Below, one piece after another: positions 54,409-64,000 of a DNA stretch of 64,000 nt. Every line of letters begins with the position of its first letter. Position 1 is the first letter of the stretch. Made by a program: the position numbers and the translations under genes. Source of the stretch: Siphonodentalium dalli (Eukaryota > Mollusca > Scaphopoda > Gadilida > Siphonodentaliidae); assembly GCA_032622095.1 (NCBI GenBank), contig CP136068.1, forward strand, positions 3,885,314 to 3,949,313, read 5' to 3'. Under the pieces are notes generated by a model, which saw only the letters and a list, made by a program, of their open reading frames with translations, ran no database searches and had not been told where the DNA came from.

Positions 54409-56770
54409 AACTTTAGTTAGAGTGAACCAAATTAAATTAAATTTGGTATGTGGGTTTACTAGCAGAAAAGACAGGTCAAGTTCGAATTCTGGTTCCGTCC
54501 GCCGATTTTCACCAGAGTTATGCCCCCTTTTCGACTTAGAATTTGACCGTCTGTTAACATTTTTGGTTTCCGACCGATAACTCCAGTTTGGATTATTTGA
54601 TCTGAACCAAAGTTGGTATGTGTATTTCCAAGCTAAAGATACAGGCCAAGTACGAATATGGGTTCCGTCCAATTATTTTTACATGAGTTACGGCCCTTTT
54701 CGACTTAGAATTTGGCCGTCTGTTAACATTTTTGGTTTCCGACCGATAACTCCAGTTTGGATTATTTGATCAGAACCAAAGTTGGTATGTGTTTTTCTCC
54801 CAGCAAAACACAGGTCAAGTTCGAATTCGGGTTCCGCCCGCCAATTTGTCATAGAAATAAAATTTGCCGACTACCAGGCTGTCAGCAGTTAACTACATTG
54901 CCAGGGTATTGACAGTCAAGGAATATAACAGGGATTTCTATACTGCATTTAGTCGCTGTGACACAGCAGTCATGGAACCATTAACTGCAGAGCATGCAGT
55001 TATGGTTTGACCTTGGTTATTAACTGTTATCAAATGACGAAAGAGACACATTGAAAGAGACACTACATTGTCACAACAAGTTAATAACTGTCGAATCTGC
55101 CTTGTCATGCAATACCTGTCACCCAACAAAGCAAGAACTGAGTCTTTGATGTTGTTGCAGAACTAGTTCCATGACGATGCATCATCTTAGTATATAATTT
55201 AATACAAGACACTCATTTACATGATCATTGTGTGCATCACGGTTTTATTAATTGAAAATGGCAGAGATAGATTTGAAGTGTTGTAATGTACAATTGAAGA
55301 TGTTCAACAATTGGAATTTAGGAAACGATATAGGTTGCAAATTGTGTTTCGTCTCGCATTCCCATTTTGGAAATTAGTATTTTTGTTTTGCGGAAAATAT
55401 AAACAAGTGCACGGCTGCTCGGATAGACTGATGCACGCTGTCATTTTCTTGGCTATTGAGGAATGACGTTGTGTATATTAAATGCTGTACATTATAGTTT
55501 ATGGAGCTAATTCTCGTCCAAATGACTAGGTTCTCAGTTGGTGTATACATTACTCTGACAGTCAGTAAATTAAAATGTAAACAACCATCACCAACTTTAT
55601 TGTACCCCACAAATATTTTTTCGGGGGACTATTAAAATAGCCAGTGTCAGTCCGTGCGTCCGTCCGTCTATGCGTCCGGAAATGGTTTCCGGATGATAAC
55701 TTTAGGTTCGGTTATTAGATCAAAATCAAATTGCATAGGTGAGTTTATCAGACCAAAATACAGGTCAAGTTCAAAAATGGGTTTGCTCCGCCCATTTTTG
55801 CAAGAGTTGTGGCCCCTTTCGACTTTGAATTCTGTCAATTTCTGGTTTCCGGATGATAACTTCAGTTTGTGTGATCATATCTGAACCATATTTGGAATTT
55901 GCGTTTATCAGTTCGAAATACAGGTCAAGTTCGAATATGGGTACGATCCACCCATTTTGTTCTGAGATTTAGTATCTGATTGAGGGTTCTTGTTATTTTT
56001 TTCAGAAAAGCGGATTCCCCCAATGTATAGCCACTTTTTCGGGGGACACTGTGGCCGGACGGCCTTTTATTCAAATTCAAAGTAATTAGCTATACTGATC
56101 AGACATTCAGAGTACAGGTATCGTTGAAACTTCATGAAAATTTCCAAAATCGCAGAAATGCAAATTCATGCAGTTTCAATTTATTGTAATCACTATAGAC
56201 CATTTTACAGATCGCGAGAACAATGCATCATGGGAATGTTTCTATCCATAACAATCCCACGTTGCTCGATCTGCATGCATTTATTATTTCAGATTCAGAA
56301 TGGGTCTATAAAACTATTAATAATTTTGTTATCTTTCATAGATTTTGCATAAGATTTAAAGATATATCAGTGACATATACTTCTTCCAGAATGTTAAAAA
56401 ACATTTCCAGTTAACCCCAAGACAGCCGGAAGTGGTGACAATTAATTCGCTCTTCACATCTCAGGCTTTGTCAGTGTGTCCGACGAAAATGAAACTTATC
56501 TGCTTAAATGTCCCCTTTTCATATCGAATGGTGATAGAAAACCCACTTGTCAAATACATGGATAAATTCAATCACACTTTTAAATCTGCTTATTTCCGCG
56601 GTCTTAAATCTGTGTTTTGATAACAATTTATTTGAGACACAGATTGTTGCGCTTACGTCAGTCAGCACTTATCAAAGTTGCTGCATGGGCATTGTGGTTC
56701 ACTAAGATATATGTAGCCCCTATCTTTATTACTTTAAAGATCCAGTAAGTTAATGTTCCGCTCATCAAAC
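54409..56770 (+). repeat. 2.36-kb tandem duplication, unit 1
   Basis: Direct copy of 56771-59158. Contains repeats of family B, a foldback-like segment with AT-rich unique sequence (54880-55600) and small frames that are not convincing (54938-55129 minus, 56134-56352 plus). GTTCCGCTCATCAAAC marks the junction at 56756-56770. Confidence 0.9.
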
Positions 56771-59158
56771 AACTTTAGTTAGAGTGAACCAAATTAAATT
56801 AAATTTGGTATGTGGGTTTACTAGCAGAAAAGACAGGTCAAGTTCGAATTCTGGTTCCGTCCGCCGATTTTCACCAGAGTTATGCCCCCTTTTCGACTTA
56901 GAATTTGACCGTCTGTTAACATTTTTGGTTTCCGACCGATAACTCCAGTTTGGATTATTTGATCTGAACCAAAGTTGGTATGTGTATTTCCAAGCTAAAG
57001 ATACAGGCCAAGTCTGAATATGGGTTCCGTCCAATTATTTTTACATGAGTTACGGCCCTTTTCGACTTAGAATTTGGCCGTCTGTTAACATTTTTGGTTT
57101 CCGACCGATAACTCCAGTTTGGATTATTTGATCAGAACCAAAGTTGGTATGTGTTTTTCTCCCAGCAAAACACAGGTCAAGTTCGAATTCGGGTTCCGCC
57201 CGCCAATTTGTCATAGAAATAAAATTTGCCGACTACCAGGCTGTCAGCAGTTAACTACATTGCCAGGGTATTGACAGTCAAGGAATATAACAGGGATTTC
57301 TATACTGCATTTAGTCGCTGTGACACAGCAGTCATGGAACCATTAACTGCAGAGCATGCAGTTATGGTTTGACCTTGGTTATTAACTGTTATCAAATGAC
57401 GAAAGAGACACATTGAAAGAGACACTACATTGTCACAACAAGTTAATAACTGTCGAATCTGCCTTGTCATGCAATACCTGTCACCCAACAAAGCAAGAAC
57501 TGAGTCTTTGATGTTGTTGCAGAACTAGTTCCATGACGATGCATCATCTTAGTATATAATTTAATACAAGACACTCATTTAAATGATCATTGTGTGCATC
57601 ACGGTTTTATTAATTGAAAATGGCAGAGATAGATTTGAAGTGTTGTAATGTACAATTGAAGATGTTCAACAATTGGAATTTAGGAAACGATATAGGTTGC
57701 AAATTGTGTTTCGTCTTGCATTCCCATTTTGGAAATTAGTATTTTTGTTTTGCGGAAAATATAAACAAGTGCACGGCTGCTCGGATAGACTGATGCACGC
57801 TGTCATTTTCTTGGCTATTGAGGAATGACGTTGTTCATATTAAATGCTGTACATTATAGTTTATGGAGCTAATTCTCGTCCAAATGACTAGGTTCTCAGT
57901 TGGTGTATACATTACTCTGACAGTCAGTAAATTAAAATGTAAACCATCACCAACTTTATTGTACCCCACAAATATTTTTTCGGGGGACTATTAAAATAGC
58001 CAGTGTCAGTCCGTGCGTCCGTCCGTCTATGCGTCCGGAAATGGTTTCCGGATGATAACTTTAGGTTCGGTTATTATATCAAAATCAAATTGCATAGGTG
58101 AGTTTATCAGACCAAAATACAGGTCAAGTTCAAAAATGGGTTTGCTCCGCCCATTTTTGCGAGAGTTGTGGCCCCTTTCGACTTTGAATTCTGTCAATTT
58201 CTGGTTTCCGGATGATAACTTCAGTTTGTGTGATCATATCTGAACCATATTTGGAATTTGCGTTTATCAGTTCGAAATACAGGTCAAGTTCGAATATGGG
58301 TACGATCCACCCATTTTGTTCTGAGATTTAGTATCTGATTGAGGGTTCTTGTTATTTTTTTCAGAAAAGCGGATTCCCCCAATGTATAGCCACTTTTTCG
58401 GTGGACACTGTGGCCGGACGGCCTTTTATTCAAATTCAAAGTAATTAGCTATACTGATCAGACATTCAGAGTACAGGTATCGTTGAAACTTCATGAAAAT
58501 TTCCAAAATCGCAGAAATGCAAATTCATGCAGTTTCAATTTATTGTAATCACTATAGACCATTTTACAGATCGCGAGAACAATGCATCATGGGAATGTTT
58601 CTATCCATAACAATCCCACGTTGCTCGATCTGCATGCATTTATTATTTCAGATTCAGAATGGGTCTATAAAACTATTAATAATTTTGTTATCTTTCATAG
58701 ATTTTGCATAAGATTTAAAGATATATCAGTGACATATACTTCTTCCAGAATGTTAAAAAACATTTCCAGTTAACCCCAAGACAGCCGGAAGTGGTGACAA
58801 TTAATTCGCTCTTCACATCTCAGGCTTTGTCAGTGTGTCCGACGAAAATGAAACTTATCTGCTTAAATGTCCCCTTTTCATATCGAATGGTGATAGAAAA
58901 CCCACTTGTCAAATACATGGATAAATTCAATCACACTTTTAAATCTGCTTATTTCCGCGGTCTTAAATCTGTGTTTTGATAACAATTTATTTGAGACACA
59001 GATTGTTGCGCTTACGTCAGTCAGCACTTATCAAAGTTGCTGCATGGGCATTGTGGTTCACTAAGATATATGTAGCCCCTATGGTTCACTAAGATATATG
59101 TAGCCCCTATCTTTATTACTTTAAAGATCCAGTAAGTTAATGTTCCGCTCATCAAACA
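56771..59158 (+). repeat. 2.36-kb tandem duplication, unit 2
   Basis: Differs from unit 1 by about ten substitutions noticed by eye, a 3-bp deletion near 57943 and an extra ~28-bp tandem copy of GGTTCACTAAGATATATGTA... at about 59088-59116. Identity is about 99.5%. Confidence 0.9.
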
Positions 59159-59259
59159 AATAAAAAGGAAAAAATACCTGAAATGACCATCACATCTTTG
59201 ACACGGGTATCGCTAACATCCACAAAACCAATACACCAGTTTTACGTTGAATACATCTA

Positions 59260-59850
59260 CATGTCAATGTCAATAGCCATGACAAATTTCATAATGATCC
59301 GTCAAAAGGTACGACCTGTAGCCCATGCCAAAGGATTAAGTCATGCACAGAGTAAAATCCAAGATGGCTGCTGGCGGCCAGGTTTTTTGGCCGAATGACC
59401 CCAAGATGACTCGTTCCCATCTACTTACATGTCATTGTTAACATCCATGACAAATTTCATGAAGATCCGACCAAAGCTACGACGGTACGACCTCTAGCCT
59501 GTGCCAAAGGATTTAGTCATGCAAAGAGTAAACTCCAAGATGACTGCTGATGGCCATGTTTTTCGACCGAACGACCTCAAAATGACTTGTTCCCATCTAC
59601 ATGTCAATATTAACATCCATGACAAATTTCATGATGATCTAGCCGTGCTAATGGTTTGAATTTTGAAATCCAACATAGCCGCTGGCTTCCATGTTTGTTT
59701 GCCGAATGACCCCAAAATGACTCATTTCCAGCTACATGTCAATCTCAACAGCCGTGATAAATTTCATAATGATCCGATCAAAGGTACGACCTGTAGCCCG
59801 TGCTAAAGGAAATTTTTGAAGCATCGTGCACACGCGGACGACGGACGACA
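59260..59850 (-). repeat. AGCTCAACTT repeat family, inverted partial copy
   Basis: Reverse-oriented units with CTCGTTCCCATCTACATGTC-type words and AAAATCCAAGATGGCTGCTG, ending in a GCGGACGACGGACGACAAAG tract near 59835. Truncated at the unit-2 side. Confidence 0.8.
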
Positions 59851-59949
59851 AAGCCCCCTCCCCCTGCCCTTTTGAGGGGTGGCAGGAAAACAGTAATTTA
59901 TGACTATATCACCCCAAACTATATATATTCTATTATATCTATTTGTATT

Positions 59950-60830
59950 TTTAGTCGAGTTTTTTTCCAAAACTCGACTTATAGTTTGATGGGGGACGGT
60001 GACCGGGCGGGCGGCGGACGGGCGGGCGGCGTGTTTTGCTTATAACTCAACCGTTTATTGACGGATTAAAAAAAAATTTGGTGTGTGAGTACATATCCAT
60101 GCACGTAAGCTGCAGACCAAAAAATCAGGTTCGTCCGCACATTTATTACAGAGTTATGGCCCTTTGCCATTTTTCACTTATTTTAGGCTCGTTAGCGCAA
60201 CAACTTCAACAAACGTTATCTGATTCGATTGAAATTTGGGATATAGGTGTCTCCCAAGAATATCTCGGACGAGTTCGAAAACCGGCCTGGTCCGATAAAA
60301 TTTGATAGAGTTATGGCCCTTAATTAGTCATTTTTCACGAATTTTCAGCTCGTTAGCGCGATAACTTCAACAAACGTTATCCGATTTGATTGAAATTTGG
60401 TATATAGGTGTCTACCAAGAATATCTCGGATGAGTTCAAAAACCGGCCTGGTCCGATAAAATTTGATAGAGTTATGGCCCTTAATTAGTCATTTTTCACG
60501 AATTTTCAGCTCGTTAGCGCGATAACTTCAACAAACGTTATCCGATTTGATTGAAATTTGGTATATAGGTGTCTCCCAAGAATATCTCGGTCGAGTTCGA
60601 AAACCGGCCAGGTCCGATAAAATTTGATAGAGTTATGGCCCTTAATTAGTCATTTTTCGTGAAATTTTAGCTCATTAGCGCGATAACTTCAACAAACGTC
60701 CTCCGATTTGTTTAAAATTTGGAATAGACGTACTTGCCAAGAATATTTCGGACGAGTTCGAAAACCAGCCTGGCCCGATAAAATTTGATAGAGTTATGGC
60801 CCTTAATTAGTCATTTTTCGATTTTACCTA
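59950..60830 (+). repeat. TTTAGTCGAG hairpin repeat with four ~161-bp units
   Basis: Hairpin TTTAGTCGAG ... CTCGACTTA at 59952-59990, a G-rich GGGCGGGCGGCGGACGGGC tract, then units at about 60185, 60345, 60506 and 60666, each with AACTTCAACAAACGTTATCC, CAAGAATATCTCGG and GAGTTATGGCCCTTAATTAG. Confidence 0.85.
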
Positions 60831-61644
60831 TTAATTAGTCTACCGATACTGATGCACACCAATTGGCGGTAGCCACCGGCGGTAAGCCACTGAAAACGAG
60901 ACACAGCATCTCTGATCCCACCTCTTGTTTCTTTTCATGTATAAATATTGTAAATAAAAATTATCCTATCCAATCATCTTCCAGCGCTTCTGCTAAGTTA
61001 TCAGCAGAGATAGAGCAATTAGCGTCAGGGTGCCACTTGCCAAATTACCCAATGGCAAAAATATCATATATTTAGGGCACCTTTCAATATCTGATTCTTA
61101 ATTAGTCCATCACTGAATTGGAATTTTGCACTTGTATTATCTCCCCCCCCCCAAGGCTGTTGTCTGCTTGATGTTCCCTCTAAATGAATTATTTTATAAC
61201 TGGGTGAAAGAACATTTATTCCTGGCGGCCGGGGCTCTTCAAGTGAAATTCAGAGCTGTACGTCTGACATCGATGAATTGACTCTATAGGTGGAGCTATT
61301 GAAGCTAATGTTGTTCATTTTCATATTCAATATTGATAACTATCTATTTTCAGTTTTAAAATGCTATATTCTCCTTTTGGGACAGTAAAATTTCAGAGAA
61401 AGATCCGTTCAACGTGAGAAATAGTCATTGATTTCTCTAAGTACGTCTGACACTCTTATTTACAGCAGTGGCGACAAAATGTTGCATTATCTCATATGGT
61501 CTATATCTACACGGTTTGAAAAAAAGAAACTTATTGGAAGCTAGCTTTTTGAATATGAAAATAATGCCATCATGGAATTGCCCTATTGGATGTTTTGACA
61601 TAGCACATTTTGACCATAACGTAATTAATTTTATTACTTTTCAG
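60831..61644. other. intergenic or intronic, no exon assigned
   Basis: Unique-looking sequence upstream of the collagen exon. A 70-codon frame at 60863-61075 is unsupported. A C-run at 61142-61152. Probably intron if the collagen exon is real. Confidence 0.4.
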
Positions 61645-61700
61645 GGACCAGCTGGACAACAAGGAGCAAAGGGAGAAACACTGGCTTACCAGGAAGTAAG
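61645..61700 (+). CDS. fibrillar-type collagen exon with 2-bp insertion
   Basis: It is bounded by a pyrimidine-rich acceptor (TTTTATTACTTTTCAG|GGA) and a donor AAG|GTAACG. It reads GPAGQQGAKGE, then two extra bases, then TGLPGSK. Without the extra AC it would be six perfect Gly-X-Y triplets in 54 bp, the classic exon length of fibrillar collagens, which trimerise into extracellular fibres. The exon as written is 56 bp and frame-breaking. No second collagen exon was found within the window, and an alternative donor GTAAGG at 61695 would not restore the frame. Either a decayed exon, a sequencing error, or a polymorphism. Confidence 0.6.
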
Positions 61701-62261
61701 GTAACGTCACTTATTGATGTTCAAAGAAATACAGTAATGCCCTAAGTAATCGACTCATTAACTACAGCAGAATTATGGGTAACTTTTCAGGATTTAGTCG
61801 GAAATATGACTTGTTGCCATTCATCGGAAAGCACATAGTATTGGAGTTATTTCAGTGTTTCATTTAGATTTTGTGTGAAAATCTTTTGTATAGCAAAGGA
61901 TAAAACTAATCAAATATTTCTATACTCTTGTGATAATTATTTTTCTATACCCTCTGATAGCAAAATGGCAATAAGGATTACACTAAAGAGAATAGCTTTG
62001 CATTAAGTGTGACAATTGTTCAATTATTGTTTATTTATGTGTTTCATGGATGTATACATGTATGCACTAGAATATGTAAGAAAAAAAATGAAGGACAAAC
62101 TTAAATCAGGAAAGGGAAATAACTGCAGTCATACGAAATTAAAGTAGAATTTCACCAGATAACTAGATAAAAAACAAATCAAATTGTTGGTGTACGTGTA
62201 CCGTCATGTGAGAAATAATTCAAGGAATACACATTTTCTAGTTTTGTACTCAAGGATTTTT
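61701..62261. other. probable intron, no other feature
   Basis: AT-rich, no shared repeats or frames of note. Confidence 0.4.
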
Positions 62262-62990
62262 ATGTGTACCCATACCATAGTATGGTACACAGTGTCGACG
62301 TCCGGATTGACCACACGTCGTTTGTCCGTCTGTCTGTTCGTCCATAGACACTTTACGCATAAAGCTAGCCACACATGCTTGCTTATGCGTTAGTGAAAAT
62401 AATCGGATCCGTTCGTCGGATCCGTTCGTCGTACCGTTGGGGTCGTGCGAACGTTGTCCGATAGTGATCGTTTCAGTCACTTCACCATGGATTTACATGC
62501 GAACGTAAACGGAGCAACGATTTCTATCGGATGGAAAATACGAGTATTTTCGGTCTGATAAAAATTGGAGGCATACGGAGCGTCAGAATACATGTAGTTT
62601 TCGCATCGGAACCGCATGAATGTGTGGCTGCCCGTGCATTTCTATTTGATTTTCCGTCCGACAATTGTATGCGATAAAAATAACGCAACGCACCATACGC
62701 AAGCAAGAGTGCATGGCTAGCTTAATGCGATAATTCAAACATTTTCTATTTGATCAGAACCAAATTTTGTATATGTGTTTCTCAGGCAAAAATACAGATA
62801 AAGTTCAAATATGGGTTGATCCGAGTTTTGTTTAACAGAGTTATGTCCATTTTTCGACCTAGAATTTATGCATTCTGCCATAAGTCGGAACATTTTTTAT
62901 CTGATTGGAACCACATTTGGATTATGAGTTTCTCAGCCCAAAATACAGATCAAGTTCAAATATGAGTTTGATCTGATTCACTTGGCATTA
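62262..62990 (+). repeat. ACCCATACCATAGTATGG hairpin repeat, interrupted
   Basis: Hairpin start GTACCCATACCATAGTATGG, GTCCGTCTGTCTGTTCGTCC, then (after the insert at 62363-62722) TTTGATCAGAACCAAATTTT and two units with CAGAGTTATGTCC-type modules. Related to 38190-38540. Confidence 0.8.
62363..62722. mobile_element. 360-bp MITE with TAA duplication
   Basis: Inverted ends AGCTAGCCA (with CATGC/CACTC-type continuation, about 30 bp imperfect) and TAA on each side (62360-62362, 62723-62725). A 3-bp TWA duplication is typical of PIF/Harbinger-derived MITEs. Contains a direct repeat of CGGATCCGTTCGTC near 62404. Confidence 0.75.
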
Positions 62991-64000
62991 TTTTGGGTGT
63001 TAAAAAAGACATGTCAGGCGTACTTTTGAGATGTCAGAATAAAAAATATTTTAAGGCTTGTTGCTGGCAGCTATGTTTTCCAATAAAATTTAAAAACATT
63101 TGATAGCTTTATAGTCATGAAAAGAGTAAAAAAAACAAGATGGCTGCTGGTGGCCATGTTTTAATGCCGAATAACCCCAAAATAACTTGTTCCCATCTAC
63201 ATGTCAATGTCAACAGTCATGACAAATTTCATAAAGTTCCGACAAAAGATACGACCTGTAGCCCGTGCCAAAGGATTTAGTCATGCAAAGAGTAAATCCA
63301 AGATGGCTGCCAGCGGCCATGTTTTTTGGCCGAATAACCCCAAAATTACTCGTTTCCATCTACATTTTAATATTAACATCCATGACAAATTTCATGATGG
63401 TCAGACAAACAGTACCGACTGTAGCGCGTGCTAATGGATTGAATTTTGAAATCCAAGATGGCCACTGGCAGCCATGTTTTTGTCTGATTGACCCCAAAAT
63501 GACTCGTTCCCATTTACATTCCAATTTCAACAGCCACGGCTGCCACGACAAATTTCATGATGATCATACTAAAGGTATGACCTATAGCCTGTGCTAAAGG
63601 ATTTAGTCATACAAAGAGTAAAATCCAAAATCCAGTAAAATCACGCACGCACACATACACGCACACACGGACAACAGATGACAAAGCCATGGCAATAGCT
63701 CAAACTTTACACAGTAAAGTTGAGCTAAAAATGGTTGATTTATAGAAGCATTTGTGAATTCAATGTCAAAGCGTCATAACTCCGTTAAAAAAATCAGATC
63801 AAACTCATATTTGAACTTGATCTGTATTTTGGGCTGAGAAACTCATAATCCAAATGTGGTTCCAATCAGATAAAAAATGTTCCGACTTATGGCAGAATGC
63901 ATAAATTCTAGGTCGAAAAATGGACATAACTCTGTTAAACAAAACTCGGATCAACCCATATTTGAACTTTATCTGTATTTTTGCCTGAGAAACACATATA
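62760..64000. repeat. large foldback running off the window end
   Basis: 62760-62985 and 63785-64000 are near-perfect inverted copies (for example TTTCTCAGCCCAAAATACAG and its complement). Between them lies an inverted AGCTCAACTT repeat (63120-63729) ending AAAGTTGAGCTAAAAATGG. The right arm continues past the window. Confidence 0.85.

Noticed and set aside
54938-55129. 63-codon minus-strand frame duplicated at 57300-57491
   Set aside because: Its preservation in two copies follows from the very recent tandem duplication and is not evidence of selection.

Overview
The window is eukaryotic, intron-bearing, AT-rich animal DNA. Repeat-family style (terminal hairpins followed by GTCCGTCC tracts and GAGTTATGGCCC modules, abundant TACATGTA) suggests a lophotrochozoan, most likely a marine mollusc. 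That identification is an inference from repeat style, because no diagnostic host gene is present. No operon, rRNA, tRNA or CRISPR array was seen. Most long open frames are accidental readings of repeats.

Layout. 1-6 kb: sparse sequence with a TTAA-flanked foldback element and a 1.7-kb inverted-repeat element carrying a broken PHD-finger gene. 6-9 kb: a minisatellite enclosed by 28-bp inverted repeats, then a 1.8-kb element with long inverted repeats. 9.6-21 kb: two copies of one TTAA element. The second copy was split by a TG...CA-ended insert (probably a solo LTR, ATAT duplication), which was split by a 5.7-kb element with an exact 8-bp duplication. That 5.7-kb element carries a PHD-finger gene and a ULP1-type protease fragment. 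22-31 kb: more TTAA elements, a 160-bp-unit array and two nested inverted-repeat elements. 31-38 kb: hairpin repeats and one convincing candidate first exon (37673-37873). 38.7-45.6 kb: a CACTG-ended element with a 5-bp duplication, holding a LINE 3' end, a C2H2 fragment and a second CAC-ended element with its own 5-bp duplication. 46.5-54 kb: a repeat inside a repeat, the inner one broken by three insertions with visible duplications. 54.4-59.2 kb: a near-perfect 2.36-kb tandem duplication. 59-64 kb: hairpin repeats, a 54-bp-type collagen exon with a 2-bp insertion (61645-61700) and a large foldback running off the end.

The window is best read as a transposon graveyard in a gene-poor or large-intron region. 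At most a few host exons are visible (37673-37873, 61645-61700, perhaps 2.3-3.3 kb and 9.4 kb). The remaining coding-like pieces belong to mobile elements. Coordinates of element ends are hand-read; those with target duplications should be accurate to a base or two, the others to about 20 bases.
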